Origin: Marinobacter sp. NP-4(2019)
GTDB taxonomy: Bacteria > Pseudomonadota > Gammaproteobacteria > Pseudomonadales > Oleiphilaceae
Reading direction: 5' to 3'
NCBI RefSeq assembly: GCF_003994855.1
Contig: NZ_CP034142.1
Coordinates: forward strand, 186,001-250,000
Length of the DNA stretch: 64,000 nt
A program made the translations under genes and the position numbers. Of this stretch, positions 9,189 through 20,463 are shown piece by piece; within the stretch, counting starts at the first letter, position 1, and each line of letters starts with the position of its first letter. Below the pieces are notes generated by a model. It worked only from the letters and a program-made list of their open reading frames with translations. It was not told the DNA's origin and did not search any database.

Positions 9189-10102
9189 GTGCCTCCGACC
9201 ATCAGTTCTGCTCCATCGAAAGTCTTCGGGCCGGTGACCCCCTCGCTGGGACAGGAACCCATGTCGCCAGTAACCTGCTCATCAGTTGGCCCCGTCCGAA
9301 ATGGTCCCGCAGCCTCCGTCTGGCCGTTGATATGGATGAGGAACTGAGCCAGCAGATAGAGCGGCTTGCCGCCGGTGGCCGGCGGGTTAACCTGATCGAC
9401 CGGCGCGGCTGGTCAGCGTGTAGCCATCGGATTTATCAGTTGCCGGAAGGCCGGTATTTCGATGTGGATCGGAGCGATCTTGTTGCTTTCCTGGCTGCGG
9501 TGGAATCCGGCAGTGATCTGGCCAGTTGGTCTGGTACACCGATGAAACAATCACTGGTGCTTTGTTGTACCCACGGCAAGAAAGACAAGTGCTGCGCCAA
9601 GTTCGGTTACGCGGCCTATCGTGAGCTTGCGGCCACGGTAAACGATCGGGACTTGCCCTTTGAGGTCTGGGAGAGCTCCCACCTGGGAGGATGTCGGCTG
9701 TCGGCCAGCGTGATGGTGTTTCCTGCCATGCGCAAATACGGCCGGGTGGCGCCGGAGCATGTCTTGCCTCTGCTTGAGCATGAAGCTGAAGGGGTCCCCT
9801 ACTTGCCCTGCTATCGCGGGCACTCCCAACTGAGCCAGCCCCAACAGTGCGCCGAGATTGCGGCATTGGAGTGGTTGTCGGAACGCAGGATTACCGCACG
9901 CCTGACGGTCGAGACCAAGCCGGATTCCGGTAAGGGCGAGGCGGAGACCGTGCGGGTGGACTGGATGGCGGCCGATGCTGCGGGGGCGTTAATTGTCGAG
10001 TGTGGCACCACCGAGGTGATGCGGGTGGATACCTGTGCTGACCTCGATGAGGGCCCCACACCCTCACTTTGCTGGAAGGTAAACAACATCAGGCCGCTGT
10101 AG
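9185..10102 (+). CDS. Sucrase/ferredoxin-like family protein
   Basis: A 305-residue protein of the Suc_Fer-like family, which has a thioredoxin-like ferredoxin fold. The cysteine pattern LCCTHGKKDKCCAKFG and the motif SSHLGGCRLSAS are the likely iron-sulfur ligands. I chose the ATG at 9185, which overlaps the ATPase stop by four bases. Coupling to a siderophore ATPase suggests a redox role in iron release, but this is inference; plant and fungal relatives have mixed annotations. Confidence 0.75.
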   Translation: MSASDHQFCSIESLRAGDPLAGTGTHVASNLLISWPRPKWSRSLRLAVDMDEELSQQIERLAAGGRRVNLIDRRGWSACSHRIYQLPEGRYFDVDRSDLVAFLAAVESGSDLASWSGTPMKQSLVLCCTHGKKDKCCAKFGYAAYRELAATVNDRDLPFEVWESSHLGGCRLSASVMVFPAMRKYGRVAPEHVLPLLEHEAEGVPYLPCYRGHSQLSQPQQCAEIAALEWLSERRITARLTVETKPDSGKGEAETVRVDWMAADAAGALIVECGTTEVMRVDTCADLDEGPTPSLCWKVNNIRPL

Positions 10103-10143
10103 CAGCGGCCTGATGTCGTGGTTGCACGGGGATAACCCCGTGC
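10086..10143. terminator. Two hairpins between convergent genes
   Basis: The first stem has 13-base arms at 10086-10098 and 10104-10116 and contains the stop codon of the upstream gene. The second has 8-base arms GCACGGGG and CCCCGTGC around a four-base loop (10124-10143). They separate the convergent ferredoxin-like and TonB receptor genes. Neither has a clear T tract, so termination is probable but not certain. Confidence 0.5.
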
Positions 10144-10155
10144 ATACGCTCACTC

Positions 10156-12246
10156 TTACCAGTCGATCCCATAGGTCAGCATGACCGTGCGGCCAGGCGC
10201 CTGGGTGTACTGGGTGTCGAAGTTGTAGATCTGTGAAATCACCGGGAAGTAATCTTCGTTCAACAGGTTGTTGATCGCTAGGGTGATGTCACCATTTCCG
10301 GTCTGCCACCGGCTGGTCAGGTCCAGTACGGTGTAGGATTCCACTTCACCTTTCCCGAACCCGCTGCCGCTGAAGCGGTCGCGGTCACCAACCACCAGGG
10401 CTTGCAGGCGATTGGTCCAGCGTGCGGTGGTATCATGCTCCACGTAGCCGGTCACCTTGAGCGGTGGGATCCTGTTACCCAGCAGATAGGTGTCGTAGCT
10501 GCCATTGTCATCGGAATCCACCTTGCCTTCCATCCAGCTAAAGGTACCGCCGGCACTCAGGTCACGGGTCGGATAGGTGTTGAGTTCCGCCTCAAAACCA
10601 TAGATGCGCTCAGGGCTTCTAAGAACCGGGATGGGTTCGTTGGGACCGGCAGCAACAAGGCTGGTGCCCAGGTCAGACTCGCTGTAAAACAGGGTCAGGG
10701 CGAGATCCGCACGATCCCATACGGCCTCGGTGCCCAGCTCGTAGTTGTCGACCACTTGGGGCTCGGGACGGATCTGATCCAGTGAGGTTCCCTGCTGGGG
10801 CTGGCGCAGGGTGCGCCCGATTTCCGGTACGGTGAAGCCTTGGGAGAAGCTGGCCGTGGCGGCCCAGACATTGTTCACCTGATATCGGACACCGGTATTG
10901 AACACGGTTTCGCTGTATTCCAGCTCTCCGCCTTCGACATCCGCACCAAAGACAGTGGTGTAGTCGTCCACTTCAAACCAGAATTTTTCGTAGCGGACAC
11001 CGGCGTTGACGGTCCACTTTGGGTCCAGCCGGAGTTCCGCCTGCAGGAACGGCGCCACGCTGTTCTGGTCCATTTCCGGCACGAAGGTCCGCCCGTCTTC
11101 CAGTGGCTGGGAGGTGGTTTCCAGCAGGGTATCCAGACCCCAGAGCACTTTGGCACCGGACATCAGATCAAACGGTGTCTCGAAATCGAACCGTGAGCCG
11201 ATACGTTCGGACTCGGTCAGTGACTGGCCGCCACCAGGATAAAAGGTGGCGAAGTATCCGAAGCGGGTCATGAAATCGCGATAGTACAGTTGCGCACCCA
11301 GTGAGGTGTCGCCGAACAACTGGCGGTCGCTGTAGGTCAGGTTCACATTCAGGTTTTCGGTGCCCTGATCCTTGCCGCCCGGGTCACCTTTAACGGCGCG
11401 GGTCTTCCGCTCTCCGTGCACACCGGCCTCAAGGACATAGTTGGTGTCCTGTTTGATGTCGTAATAGCTGGTGGTCAGTTCGAGGCGCTTATCCGCATCC
11501 AGGTCAAGGCCGAGCTTGGCCAGAAGGTCAAATTCGCGGGAGTCGGCAATACCACCCTGGCCGTTTGGATCCGGTGGAATGCGGTCGGCATCGGCATCGA
11601 AGAAGGAGGCGCGCTGCTCATAGGCTCCCCGGAATTGATAATCAAAGTCGCCGGAGCCGCCGGTCACGCTTTGGGCCAACCCGAATTGCTCGCTGTCCTT
11701 GATGTGCTCGGTGGAGAAGCCGCCATTCAGTACGGTGCGGTAAAGTGGCGCCCCTTTTTCATTCTTGCGGGTGATGATGTTAATGATACCGCCGGTACCG
11801 CCGAATCCGTAAACACCGGTGGAGCCACGGATAACCTCGATGCGCTCAATGGATGATGGGTCAATGGAATTCAACGAGTGCAAGCCATCACGCAGACTGA
11901 TGGTCTGGGGAATCCCGTCGATCAGAACGAACAGGTTGCGGCCCCTCAGGGTCTGGGCCACGGTGGTCAGCCCATGGGTAGAGGGCGACAGGCCCGGAAC
12001 GGTCTTGGCAAGGATATCGCCAACGTTGCCACCCAAAGAGGCCTGCTTTTCGATCGCGTCCCGATCGACAACCGTTACGGCGCCGGGGTTTACGTTCAGT
12101 GAATCGAGGCCGCGGGTGGCGGTTACCTCCAGTGTATCCAGGGGTTGTGGGTTCTGATCTGCCCCTTCCTGGGCCGTAGCGGTTGAAGCGCATCCCAGCG
12201 CAAGAATCAGTGCGTAACGCAGCTTGTTGATCTGGGGAGACATCAT
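10156..12246 (-). CDS. TonB-dependent siderophore-type receptor
   Basis: A 696-residue outer-membrane receptor paralogous to the one at 3.0-5.2 kb. A signal peptide ends near STATAQ, followed by a TonB-box-like LDTLEVTATR, a plug with FVLIDGIPQTISLRDG and SIERIEVIRGSTGVYGFGGTGGIINIITRK, and a barrel ending in an aromatic residue (LTYGIDW). I prefer the ATG at 12246, which has AAGG at a good distance, over upstream TTG or GTG codons. A Fur box lies just upstream. Two related receptors flank one transporter set, suggesting two ligands or variants of one. Confidence 0.9.
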   Translation of the reverse strand: MMSPQINKLRYALILALGCASTATAQEGADQNPQPLDTLEVTATRGLDSLNVNPGAVTVVDRDAIEKQASLGGNVGDILAKTVPGLSPSTHGLTTVAQTLRGRNLFVLIDGIPQTISLRDGLHSLNSIDPSSIERIEVIRGSTGVYGFGGTGGIINIITRKNEKGAPLYRTVLNGGFSTEHIKDSEQFGLAQSVTGGSGDFDYQFRGAYEQRASFFDADADRIPPDPNGQGGIADSREFDLLAKLGLDLDADKRLELTTSYYDIKQDTNYVLEAGVHGERKTRAVKGDPGGKDQGTENLNVNLTYSDRQLFGDTSLGAQLYYRDFMTRFGYFATFYPGGGQSLTESERIGSRFDFETPFDLMSGAKVLWGLDTLLETTSQPLEDGRTFVPEMDQNSVAPFLQAELRLDPKWTVNAGVRYEKFWFEVDDYTTVFGADVEGGELEYSETVFNTGVRYQVNNVWAATASFSQGFTVPEIGRTLRQPQQGTSLDQIRPEPQVVDNYELGTEAVWDRADLALTLFYSESDLGTSLVAAGPNEPIPVLRSPERIYGFEAELNTYPTRDLSAGGTFSWMEGKVDSDDNGSYDTYLLGNRIPPLKVTGYVEHDTTARWTNRLQALVVGDRDRFSGSGFGKGEVESYTVLDLTSRWQTGNGDITLAINNLLNEDYFPVISQIYNFDTQYTQAPGRTVMLTYGIDW

Positions 12247-12295
12247 CGACACCTTGATGGTTGAATTTACCAAAGGTGCGAAATCTAAACTAAAT

Positions 12296-12314
12296 GTAAT
12301 TGATTATCAATATC
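12296..12314 (-). promoter_or_regulatory. Fur box upstream of TonB receptor 2
   Basis: On the minus strand the 19-mer beginning GATATTGATAATCA matches the Fur consensus at 15 of 19 positions. It lies 50 bases upstream of the receptor start and is the best Fur site in the window. Confidence 0.7.
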
Positions 12315-12552
12315 GAAATGTAGGGTAAGTACTTATTCGGCGTGAAAGGGCCGCTATTGGCTGAGATAACGGCCTTTCCGAAACCTGTAAGGCCACGTTC
12401 TACGAGGTATAGATACTCGAATGGTCGGATGCGTTACACCATACAGAACTGTCTATGCATCCGGTGTGATTGAATTCATAATGATCGTTCAAGAATTGGC
12501 AATCCAGAGTGGCCTTGCCAGGCTAACCGGTACCGCCGGTGGGAGAGATAGG
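12315..12552. other. Intergenic stretch between receptor 2 and SDR gene
   Basis: About 240 bases with no convincing gene. An in-frame extension of the SDR reads back to 12421, but the encoded residues do not resemble an SDR N-terminus. An imperfect dyad (AAAGGGCCG ... CGGCCTTT) near 12346-12376 is the only structure I see. Confidence 0.4.
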
Positions 12553-13251
12553 ATGAACAAGGTATGCGTTGTGATGGGTGTGGGACCGGGCAATGGCGAG
12601 GCCTTTGTGCGGCGTTTCAGCGATGAGGGCTTTCAGGTTGCGATGGTTGCCCGCAGCCAGGATTTCCTCAAGAAGTTGGAGGAATCGGTCGCCGGCGCCC
12701 ATGCCTTTCCCTGTGACATGATGGAGTCAGAGCAGATCACGACCGTGTTCGCGGCGATCGAGAGCCAACTCGGACCGGTATCCGTCGTGCTGTATAACGC
12801 CGGCGGCGGAGTGTTCAAGAATGTGGAAGAGGCCAGCCTGGAAGATTTCGAGTCCAACTGGCGTATCAATGTGCAGGGCCTGGTCGCCGCCACCAAAGCG
12901 GCGTTGCCGCAGTTGCGTCAGCATGACACCGCGAGCATTATCATCACCAGCGCTTCGGCGGCGACCCGGGGGCGGGCCAACACCGCACCCTTTGCTTCGG
13001 CCAAGGCGGCCCAGCGCAGTCTGGCTCAGTCACTGGCCCGCCAGCTGGGGCCGGAGAAAATCCATGTCGCCACTGTGGTAATCGATGGCGTGGTGGACCT
13101 TCCCCGTACCCGACAGATGCTGTCAGACAAGCCGGACGATTTCTTCGTCAAGCCCTCCGCGGTGGCCGATGCCGTCTGGACTCTTTGCCAGCAGGATCCT
13201 TCCGGTTGGACCTTTGAGCTGGATATCCGGCCGTTCGGGGAAACCTGGTAA
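12553..13251 (+). CDS. SDR-family oxidoreductase, atypical active site
   Basis: A 232-residue short-chain dehydrogenase/reductase-like protein. The N-terminal nucleotide loop reads VMGVGPGNGEAF rather than the classical TGxxxGxG, and YNAGGG replaces NNAG. At the catalytic position the usual YxxxK reads FASAK, so the tyrosine is replaced by phenylalanine. The start at 12553 was chosen because VCVVMGVGPG directly follows, as in the fold. It stands alone between the iron and amino-acid transport blocks. Substrate unknown; catalysis may differ from normal SDRs or be lost. Confidence 0.75.
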   Translation: MNKVCVVMGVGPGNGEAFVRRFSDEGFQVAMVARSQDFLKKLEESVAGAHAFPCDMMESEQITTVFAAIESQLGPVSVVLYNAGGGVFKNVEEASLEDFESNWRINVQGLVAATKAALPQLRQHDTASIIITSASAATRGRANTAPFASAKAAQRSLAQSLARQLGPEKIHVATVVIDGVVDLPRTRQMLSDKPDDFFVKPSAVADAVWTLCQQDPSGWTFELDIRPFGETW

Positions 13252-13276
13252 CGGCGCCAAAGCGTTAGGTGACCTG

Positions 13277-14023
13277 TTATACAGGATTGGTGGCCAGGAT
13301 CTTCTTCAGAAAGTCCTTCGTTCGGGGATCCTGCGGGTGGTAGAAGATCTCGCTAGGTGGCCCCTGTTCCACAATACGACCGCCGTCGATAAAGATCACC
13401 CGGTCGGCCACGTCCCGGGCGAACGACATTTCATGGGTGACCACCATCATGGTCTGGCGCTCTGAGGCCAGCTGTTTCATCAGCCCCAACACCTCTTCCA
13501 CCCACTCGGGGTCGAGGGATGATGTCGGTTCATCAAACAGAATGACTTCCGCGCCGGCGGCCATGGCGCGGCCAATACCGACGCGTTGTTGCTGGCCCCC
13601 GGACATGGAGGCGGGATAGGCATCCGCCTTGTCGGCCAGACCGATCTGCTCCAGTATTTCCCGGGCCCGTTGATAAGCTTTTTCCTTCGGCCAGCGGTCC
13701 ACCACCAGCAGACGTTCGGCGATGTTCTGCAGCGCGGTCTTATTGGCAAACAACGCATAATTCTGGAATACAAAGGCGGTCTGCCGGCGCATGGCGAGGA
13801 TTTCCGCCCGGCTGGCCTTGTCCGCCTCTACGGTCAGGTCGCCTACGGTGATCGTGCCGGCGGTGGGCTGTTCCAGGAAATTGATGCAACGCAACAGGGT
13901 GGATTTCCCGGTACCCGAGGGCCCGATGATGACGACGATCTCGCCTTTCTCGATGGTGAGGTCGATGCCGTCGAGTACCACGGCATCACCAAACTGCTTT
14001 CTCAGTGAGTCCAGTTTGATCAT
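13277..14023 (-). CDS. Polar amino-acid (cystine-type) ABC transporter ATP-binding protein
   Basis: A 248-residue ATPase of the GlnQ/TcyN group. Walker [10 protein letters not shown], signature [16 protein letters not shown], Walker [16 protein letters not shown] and H-loop [16 protein letters not shown] are all present. It is the last gene of a three-gene transporter operon; its ATG overlaps the permease stop by four bases. Its partner binding protein looks like the cystine binder TcyJ, so L-cystine uptake is the best guess. Confidence 0.9.
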   Translation of the reverse strand: MIKLDSLRKQFGDAVVLDGIDLTIEKGEIVVIIGPSGTGKSTLLRCINFLEQPTAGTITVGDLTVEADKASRAEILAMRRQTAFVFQNYALFANKTALQNIAERLLVVDRWPKEKAYQRAREILEQIGLADKADAYPASMSGGQQQRVGIGRAMAAGAEVILFDEPTSSLDPEWVEEVLGLMKQLASERQTMMVVTHEMSFARDVADRVIFIDGGRIVEQGPPSEIFYHPQDPRTKDFLKKILATNPV

Positions 14024-14694
14024 CGGCTATAGGCCTTGTTCAGACGGATTTCCAGGTAGTGTTGCACCTTGGACAGCAGTTCGACCACGATCCAGTAGAT
14101 GATGGCGGCGACAATAAACGCCTCAAAGTACAGGAAGCTGCCCGAAGCCTCTTTCTGGGTGGCGCCCATCAATTCCGTCACACCCAGGGTGAACGCCAGG
14201 GAAGTGGCCTTGATCATGTCGATGAAGTAGTTCATCAGCGTGGGCAGCGCGACCCGGGTGGCCTGGGGCAGAACAATCCGCCGCATCAGCTGGCCATTGG
14301 TCATGCCGATCGACAGCGCGGCCTCGGTCTGGCTGCGATCAACACCGACAATGGCGGCGCGGATGGATTCGGCCATGTAGGCGGAAAAGTGCATGGTCAG
14401 GCCCATGATGGTCGCGGTGATGCCGTCGATGACCGTCAGTGCACTGACCAGCTGCGGCAACCCGTAATAGAACAGGAACAGCTGCACCAGCAGGGGCGTA
14501 CCCCTGAAGAAGGAAATGAACAGGATGGTCAGTTGATTGAGCACCGGAATACGCAGTACCCGGACAACGGCAAACAGGCAGGCGAGGATCAGCGCCAGTG
14601 CCATGCCGATGCCCGCCAGCTGCAATGTAAGGGGCAGGTACCTGAGCAACACAGGTACCAGCCCGAGCATGTAGTCGACGTTCAACACGTCCAT
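14020..14694 (-). CDS. Polar amino-acid (cystine-type) ABC transporter permease
   Basis: A 224-residue inner-membrane permease of the HisM/GlnP family. The N-terminal [27 protein letters not shown] and the EAA-like loop [28 protein letters not shown] are characteristic. The segment [19 protein letters not shown] is the hallmark of this family. Genes lie in the order binding protein, permease, ATPase; a single permease implies a homodimer. Confidence 0.92.
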   Translation of the reverse strand: MDVLNVDYMLGLVPVLLRYLPLTLQLAGIGMALALILACLFAVVRVLRIPVLNQLTILFISFFRGTPLLVQLFLFYYGLPQLVSALTVIDGITATIMGLTMHFSAYMAESIRAAIVGVDRSQTEAALSIGMTNGQLMRRIVLPQATRVALPTLMNYFIDMIKATSLAFTLGVTELMGATQKEASGSFLYFEAFIVAAIIYWIVVELLSKVQHYLEIRLNKAYSR

Positions 14695-14719
14695 AGGAAG
14701 TCAGCCCCCGGTGTGCCCC

Positions 14720-15475
14720 TCAGGGCTGTGTGATGTCAGTGCCAAACCATTTTTCAGAGATGGACGCCAGGGTTCCGTTGTCCCGCAGGGTCGCCAGGGC
14801 CTGGTTGACCTCGTCCCGCAGGGCCCGTCCGGCCTCGGTATCGCGGAACGGATAGGCGTTGGTGATCTGCGAGAACGTCGGGCCGGCCAGCGCCAGCGGC
14901 AGTGGCTTTTCCTTGATGATCTGGCTGGCACTGACCCGGTCCATCACGAAGGCGTCAACCCGACCGAGGGCGGTATCCCGCTCCAGGTTGCTGTCGTAGG
15001 TCTTGATGTCGATCTCGTCAGCGTAGGGCAGTTCCCGCAGCAAGTCCTCGAAATTGGACCCCAGGTTCACCGCAACGGTTTTGCCTTTGAGGTCTTCCAC
15101 GCCCTGAATCTCGGTGTTGCCTTTCTTCACCACTACCTGGGCGCCGTCATAGACATAGGGATCGCTGAAAATATAGGCTTTCTGGCGTTCCTCGGTAATG
15201 GTGATCTGGTTGGCGACGGTATCGATGCGCCCGGACTCCAGCATGCCGAACAGGCCCGAGAAGTTGGCGGTTTCGTACTTGATCTCACGGCCCATTTCCT
15301 TGGCCAGGGCGTTCATGATGTCGACGTCAAAACCTTTGAGTTGATCCTGTTCCACAAAGGTAAACGGGAAATACTGGCCAGACATCCCGACTCTTAACGG
15401 GTTATCCTGCGCAAGCAAAGGTGCGCTTGCGAACAGGGAGACGATCATCAGCATTGTGGCCAATAGCGTTTTCAT
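14720..15475 (-). CDS. Periplasmic amino-acid (cystine-like) binding protein
   Basis: A 251-residue solute-binding protein with a signal peptide of about 22 residues (LLAQ|DN). The type-3 SBP pattern is clear: YFPFTFVEQDQLKGFDVDIMNALAKEMG, IDTVANQITITEERQKAYIFSDPY and a C-terminal LASISEKWFG. The ITxxERxxxxxFSxPY block and the end match TcyJ/FliY of Escherichia coli closely from memory, pointing to cystine. It is the first gene of the operon. Confidence 0.85.
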   Translation of the reverse strand: MKTLLATMLMIVSLFASAPLLAQDNPLRVGMSGQYFPFTFVEQDQLKGFDVDIMNALAKEMGREIKYETANFSGLFGMLESGRIDTVANQITITEERQKAYIFSDPYVYDGAQVVVKKGNTEIQGVEDLKGKTVAVNLGSNFEDLLRELPYADEIDIKTYDSNLERDTALGRVDAFVMDRVSASQIIKEKPLPLALAGPTFSQITNAYPFRDTEAGRALRDEVNQALATLRDNGTLASISEKWFGTDITQP

Positions 15476-15608
15476 AGTGCCTCCTTCCGACGTGTATCGT
15501 ACCTAAAGCATAGACTGGGGTTAGAATTGGGCAATGACACTAAGGAATTGTGCAGAGGCAGGCCCCTTGAACACATTTTCATAACTTGACGACAGAGTGA
15601 GGAATACC

Positions 15609-16673
15609 ATGGTCCATGATCAGGTGAAGGACTATTACGGCAAAGTGCTGCAAAAAACCGATGACCTGCAAACCAATGCCTGTTGCACTGACGAGGCCAT
15701 GCCCAATCATCTCAAGCCCATTATTGGCAAGATCCACGATGAAGTGCTCACAAAGTATTACGGTTGTGGCCTGGTCACACCGGAACAGCTGGAAGGCATG
15801 CGGATTCTTGACCTTGGTAGCGGCTCTGGTCGGGATGTTTATGCACTGGCGGCCCTGGTCGGGGAGTCGGGGGAAGTGGTTGGCGTCGATATGACCGATG
15901 AACAGCTGGAGGTGGCGCGTCGGCACGTGGATTACCATGCCGAGGTGTTTGGTTTTACTAAACCCAATGTCCGGTTCCTGAAGGGCTACATCGAAAAGCT
16001 AAACGAACTGGATCTGGAGCCGGGCAGCTTTGACATCATCGTCTCCAACTGTGTGATCAACCTTTCTCCGGACAAGCCTGCGGTCCTGAGGGAAGCCTAC
16101 CGCCTGCTGAAACCCGGCGGCGAAATGTATTTCTCGGACGTTTATTCGGATCGGAGAATCCCGGCATCACTGGTCAACGATCCGGTGTTATACGGCGAAT
16201 GCCTCAGTGGCGCGCTCTACTGGAACGATTTCGAGAATATGGCCAAAGCCGCCGGATTCGCGGACCCGCGTCTGGTGACAGACAGCCCGATTACCATTAA
16301 CAATAGCGCCCAAAAGGAGAAAACTGGCCCTATCCGCTTCTTCTCGGCTACCTACCGATTGTTCAAGCTGGAAGGGCTGGAGCCGGCTTGTGAGGATTAT
16401 GGCCAGGCGGTGATCTATCGTGGCACCATCGCGCACCATCCGCATCAGTTTGATCTCGACAAGCACCATGCCATTCCGGCGGGGAAGGTGTTCCCGGTGT
16501 GTGGTAACACTCACCGTATGCTGAAAGACACCCGTTTTGCCGAGCATTTCGAGTTTATTGGCGACGGCGACACTCACTTTGGCATTTTCAAGGATTGCGG
16601 TACCGACGTGCCTTTTGGGAATGGTGATGATCAGGGCGATGACGAAGGCGCCAGTCAGGGAGGGTGTTGTTAA
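15609..16673 (+). CDS. arsM: Arsenite S-adenosylmethyltransferase
   Basis: A 354-residue ArsM-type enzyme that methylates arsenite using SAM. The SAM motif DLGSGSGRDVYALAALVG is followed by GVDMTDEQ. Conserved arsenic-binding cysteines are visible in TNACC near the N-terminus, in SNCVINL and in YGECLSGALY. The C-terminus ends in a GGCC motif that may also bind metal. I chose the ATG at 15609 with a GAGGA ribosome site five bases upstream; an in-frame GTG at 15597 lacks one. No arsR, arsB or arsC is adjacent; it ends four bases from convergent merR. Confidence 0.9.
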   Translation: MVHDQVKDYYGKVLQKTDDLQTNACCTDEAMPNHLKPIIGKIHDEVLTKYYGCGLVTPEQLEGMRILDLGSGSGRDVYALAALVGESGEVVGVDMTDEQLEVARRHVDYHAEVFGFTKPNVRFLKGYIEKLNELDLEPGSFDIIVSNCVINLSPDKPAVLREAYRLLKPGGEMYFSDVYSDRRIPASLVNDPVLYGECLSGALYWNDFENMAKAAGFADPRLVTDSPITINNSAQKEKTGPIRFFSATYRLFKLEGLEPACEDYGQAVIYRGTIAHHPHQFDLDKHHAIPAGKVFPVCGNTHRMLKDTRFAEHFEFIGDGDTHFGIFKDCGTDVPFGNGDDQGDDEGASQGGCC

Positions 16674-16676
16674 CGC

Positions 16677-17114
16677 CTACGTATCAGGGTTTACGGTTGC
16701 GTCGCTGAGGTCGGTGTAGAGCGAGTGAATCATCGGACACCGCTGCGGGTCCCGGCTGCAGCGGCAACGTTCCACCAGGTCATCCAGGGTGGCCTCCATC
16801 TGCCTCAGGCCGGCGATCCTGCGACGCACATCATCCAGCTTGTGTTCGGCCAGGGTCCGGGCTTCGTCGCAATGGGTGCCATCCTCCAGCTTCAGCAGTT
16901 CGCCGATCTCTTCCAGGCTGAAGCCCAGCCACTGGGCTGAGCGAATAAAGTGCAGGCGGGCCACCGCTTTCTCATCATAACGCCGGATCCCGCCATAGGG
17001 TTTCTCCGGTATCTCCACCAAGCCCCGGCGTTGGTAATAACGGATGGTCTCCACATGGATGCCTGCCACCTTCGCCAGGGTGCCAATAGTCATGGATTTA
17101 GTTGCTTCAGTCAT
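16677..17114 (-). CDS. merR: Mercury-responsive transcriptional regulator MerR
   Basis: A 145-residue MerR. The N-terminal winged helix contains TIGTLAKVAGIHVETIRYYQRRGLV. The three Hg(II)-binding cysteines fall at positions 82, 117 and 126, exactly as in Tn501/Tn21 MerR. It is divergent from merTPFA across a canonical mer operator, which it represses without mercury and activates with it. It is convergent with arsM. Confidence 0.96.
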   Translation of the reverse strand: MTEATKSMTIGTLAKVAGIHVETIRYYQRRGLVEIPEKPYGGIRRYDEKAVARLHFIRSAQWLGFSLEEIGELLKLEDGTHCDEARTLAEHKLDDVRRRIAGLRQMEATLDDLVERCRCSRDPQRCPMIHSLYTDLSDATVNPDT

Positions 17115-17118
17115 GTGT

Positions 17119-17149
17119 TTGACTCCGTAGTCAGGTACGGAAGTAAGCT
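17119..17149 (+). promoter_or_regulatory. mer operator-promoter
   Basis: The -35 TTGACT (17119-17124) and -10 TAAGCT (17144-17149) are separated by 19 bases, the long spacer typical of MerR-family promoters. Within the spacer the dyad CCGTA...TACGG centres the MerR site. The sequence closely resembles the Tn501 mer promoter. Confidence 0.93.
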
Positions 17150-17184
17150 TATCGTATCGACCGAATTAACGATACGGAGTTCCC

Positions 17185-17535
17185 ATGGAGAAACCGGTGA
17201 ATGGCAAAGCGCCTTTGTTAGCGGGCGGTCTGGCGGCGATATTGGCGTCTGCCTGCTGCCTTGGCCCGTTGGTTTTGGTGACTCTGGGCGTATCCGGCGC
17301 CTGGATCGGCAACCTGACTGCGCTCGAACCTTATCGTCCAGTGTTCATTGTGCTTGCCCTGGTAGCCATGTTGTTCGCGTGGCGTCGGATCTTTCGTCCC
17401 CGGGAAGAATGTAAGCCAGGGGAAGTATGCGCTATACCCCGGGTTCGCACAGCCTACAAAGTGATATTCGGCGTTGTGCTGGTACTGGTACTGATTGCCC
17501 TCGTGTTCCCTTATTTTCTGCCTCTGTTTTATTGA
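17185..17535 (+). CDS. merT: Mercuric ion transporter MerT
   Basis: A 116-residue inner-membrane protein with three hydrophobic segments. The first carries the vicinal cysteine pair SACCLGP (residues 24-25) that receives Hg(II) from MerP; the cytoplasmic loop holds a second pair in EECKPGEVC. It passes Hg(II) to MerA. It is the first gene of the plus-strand operon, 36 bases from the promoter -10. Confidence 0.96.
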   Translation: MEKPVNGKAPLLAGGLAAILASACCLGPLVLVTLGVSGAWIGNLTALEPYRPVFIVLALVAMLFAWRRIFRPREECKPGEVCAIPRVRTAYKVIFGVVLVLVLIALVFPYFLPLFY

Positions 17536-17549
17536 CAGGAGATTCCTTT

Positions 17550-17845
17550 ATGAAACTGCGTTTTATACTTTTGGTATTGATCACTTTGCTCAGCACACCC
17601 ACTCTGGCTGCTGTTCAAACGGTGACCCTTTCAGTGACGGGCATGAATTGTGCGGCCTGTCCACTCACGGTTAAAACGGCCCTTGGGAAGGTGAATGGCG
17701 TGACTAGGGTGGAGGTCAGTTACGAGAACAAAGAGGCGGTGGTGACCTTCGATGACTCGGTCACATCCGTTGATACGCTGACTCAGGCTACCGGGAATGC
17801 TGGCTACCCTTCCACGCAAAAGCCCTCGAATGCGGGCGGTGAGTG

Positions 17846-17846
<1 letters not shown>
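17550..17846 (+). CDS. merP: Periplasmic mercury-binding protein MerP
   Basis: A 98-residue protein with a signal peptide ending near TLA|AVQ and a heavy-metal-associated domain with GMNCAAC (Cys34 and Cys37). It captures Hg(II) in the periplasm for MerT. AGGAG lies eight bases before the ATG. The stop overlaps the next start region. Confidence 0.95.
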
Positions 17847-19963
<2,117 letters not shown>

Positions 19964-20070
19964 TCATGGTCAGCTCCCGCGGGTATGTTAACAACCATGC
20001 AGGTTACGACAAGGAATGGCCTCTAAGGTTCTCAATGGGAAAAGGGTCCTGCTAGGCGTACCAGAGCCGT

Positions 20071-20460
20071 TCAGCCCTTGTCGATTTCGTCGAGAATGGG
20101 ACAGCTGTCCGGGTTGGCCCCACAGAGGTTGGTCAATAACTGTAGTTCGTCCCGCAAGGTACTCAACTCCGTGAGATGTTCTTCGATCTCCGTCAATTTC
20201 TGGTGCGCCAGCTCCCGCACCTGGGGTTTGGCGTTTTGTGGGTTTTCCCGGAACCTGAGCAGGTTCGCGATTTCCTCCAGGCTGAATCCCATCTTCTGAG
20301 CACGCTTGATAAAGCGCAGGCGCGAAAGGTCCTTGTCACTATAGAATCGTACCCCATTGTTGTTGCGGTGCACCTTGGGCATCAGCGCAATTTTTTCGTA
20401 GTAACGCAGGGTATCGGCGCTGATACTTAATGTTTCCACGACCTTGCCGATTTTTATCAT
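20071..20460 (-). CDS. MerR-family heavy-metal-responsive regulator
   Basis: A 129-residue MerR-family protein: winged helix with IGKVVETLSISADTLRYYEKIALM, a long dimerisation helix, and a C-terminal metal loop with Cys113 and Cys120. It has no cysteine at the MerR Cys82 position, so the metal site differs from MerR and ZntR. It is the last gene of the minus-strand operon that starts at 23339. The two ZntR/CadR-like operators at 23372-23402 and 24901-24931 are its likely targets, which makes it autoregulatory. Metal identity (Hg, Zn, Cd or Pb) is open. Confidence 0.88.
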   Translation of the reverse strand: MIKIGKVVETLSISADTLRYYEKIALMPKVHRNNNGVRFYSDKDLSRLRFIKRAQKMGFSLEEIANLLRFRENPQNAKPQVRELAHQKLTEIEEHLTELSTLRDELQLLTNLCGANPDSCPILDEIDKG

Positions 20461-20463
20461 CGT

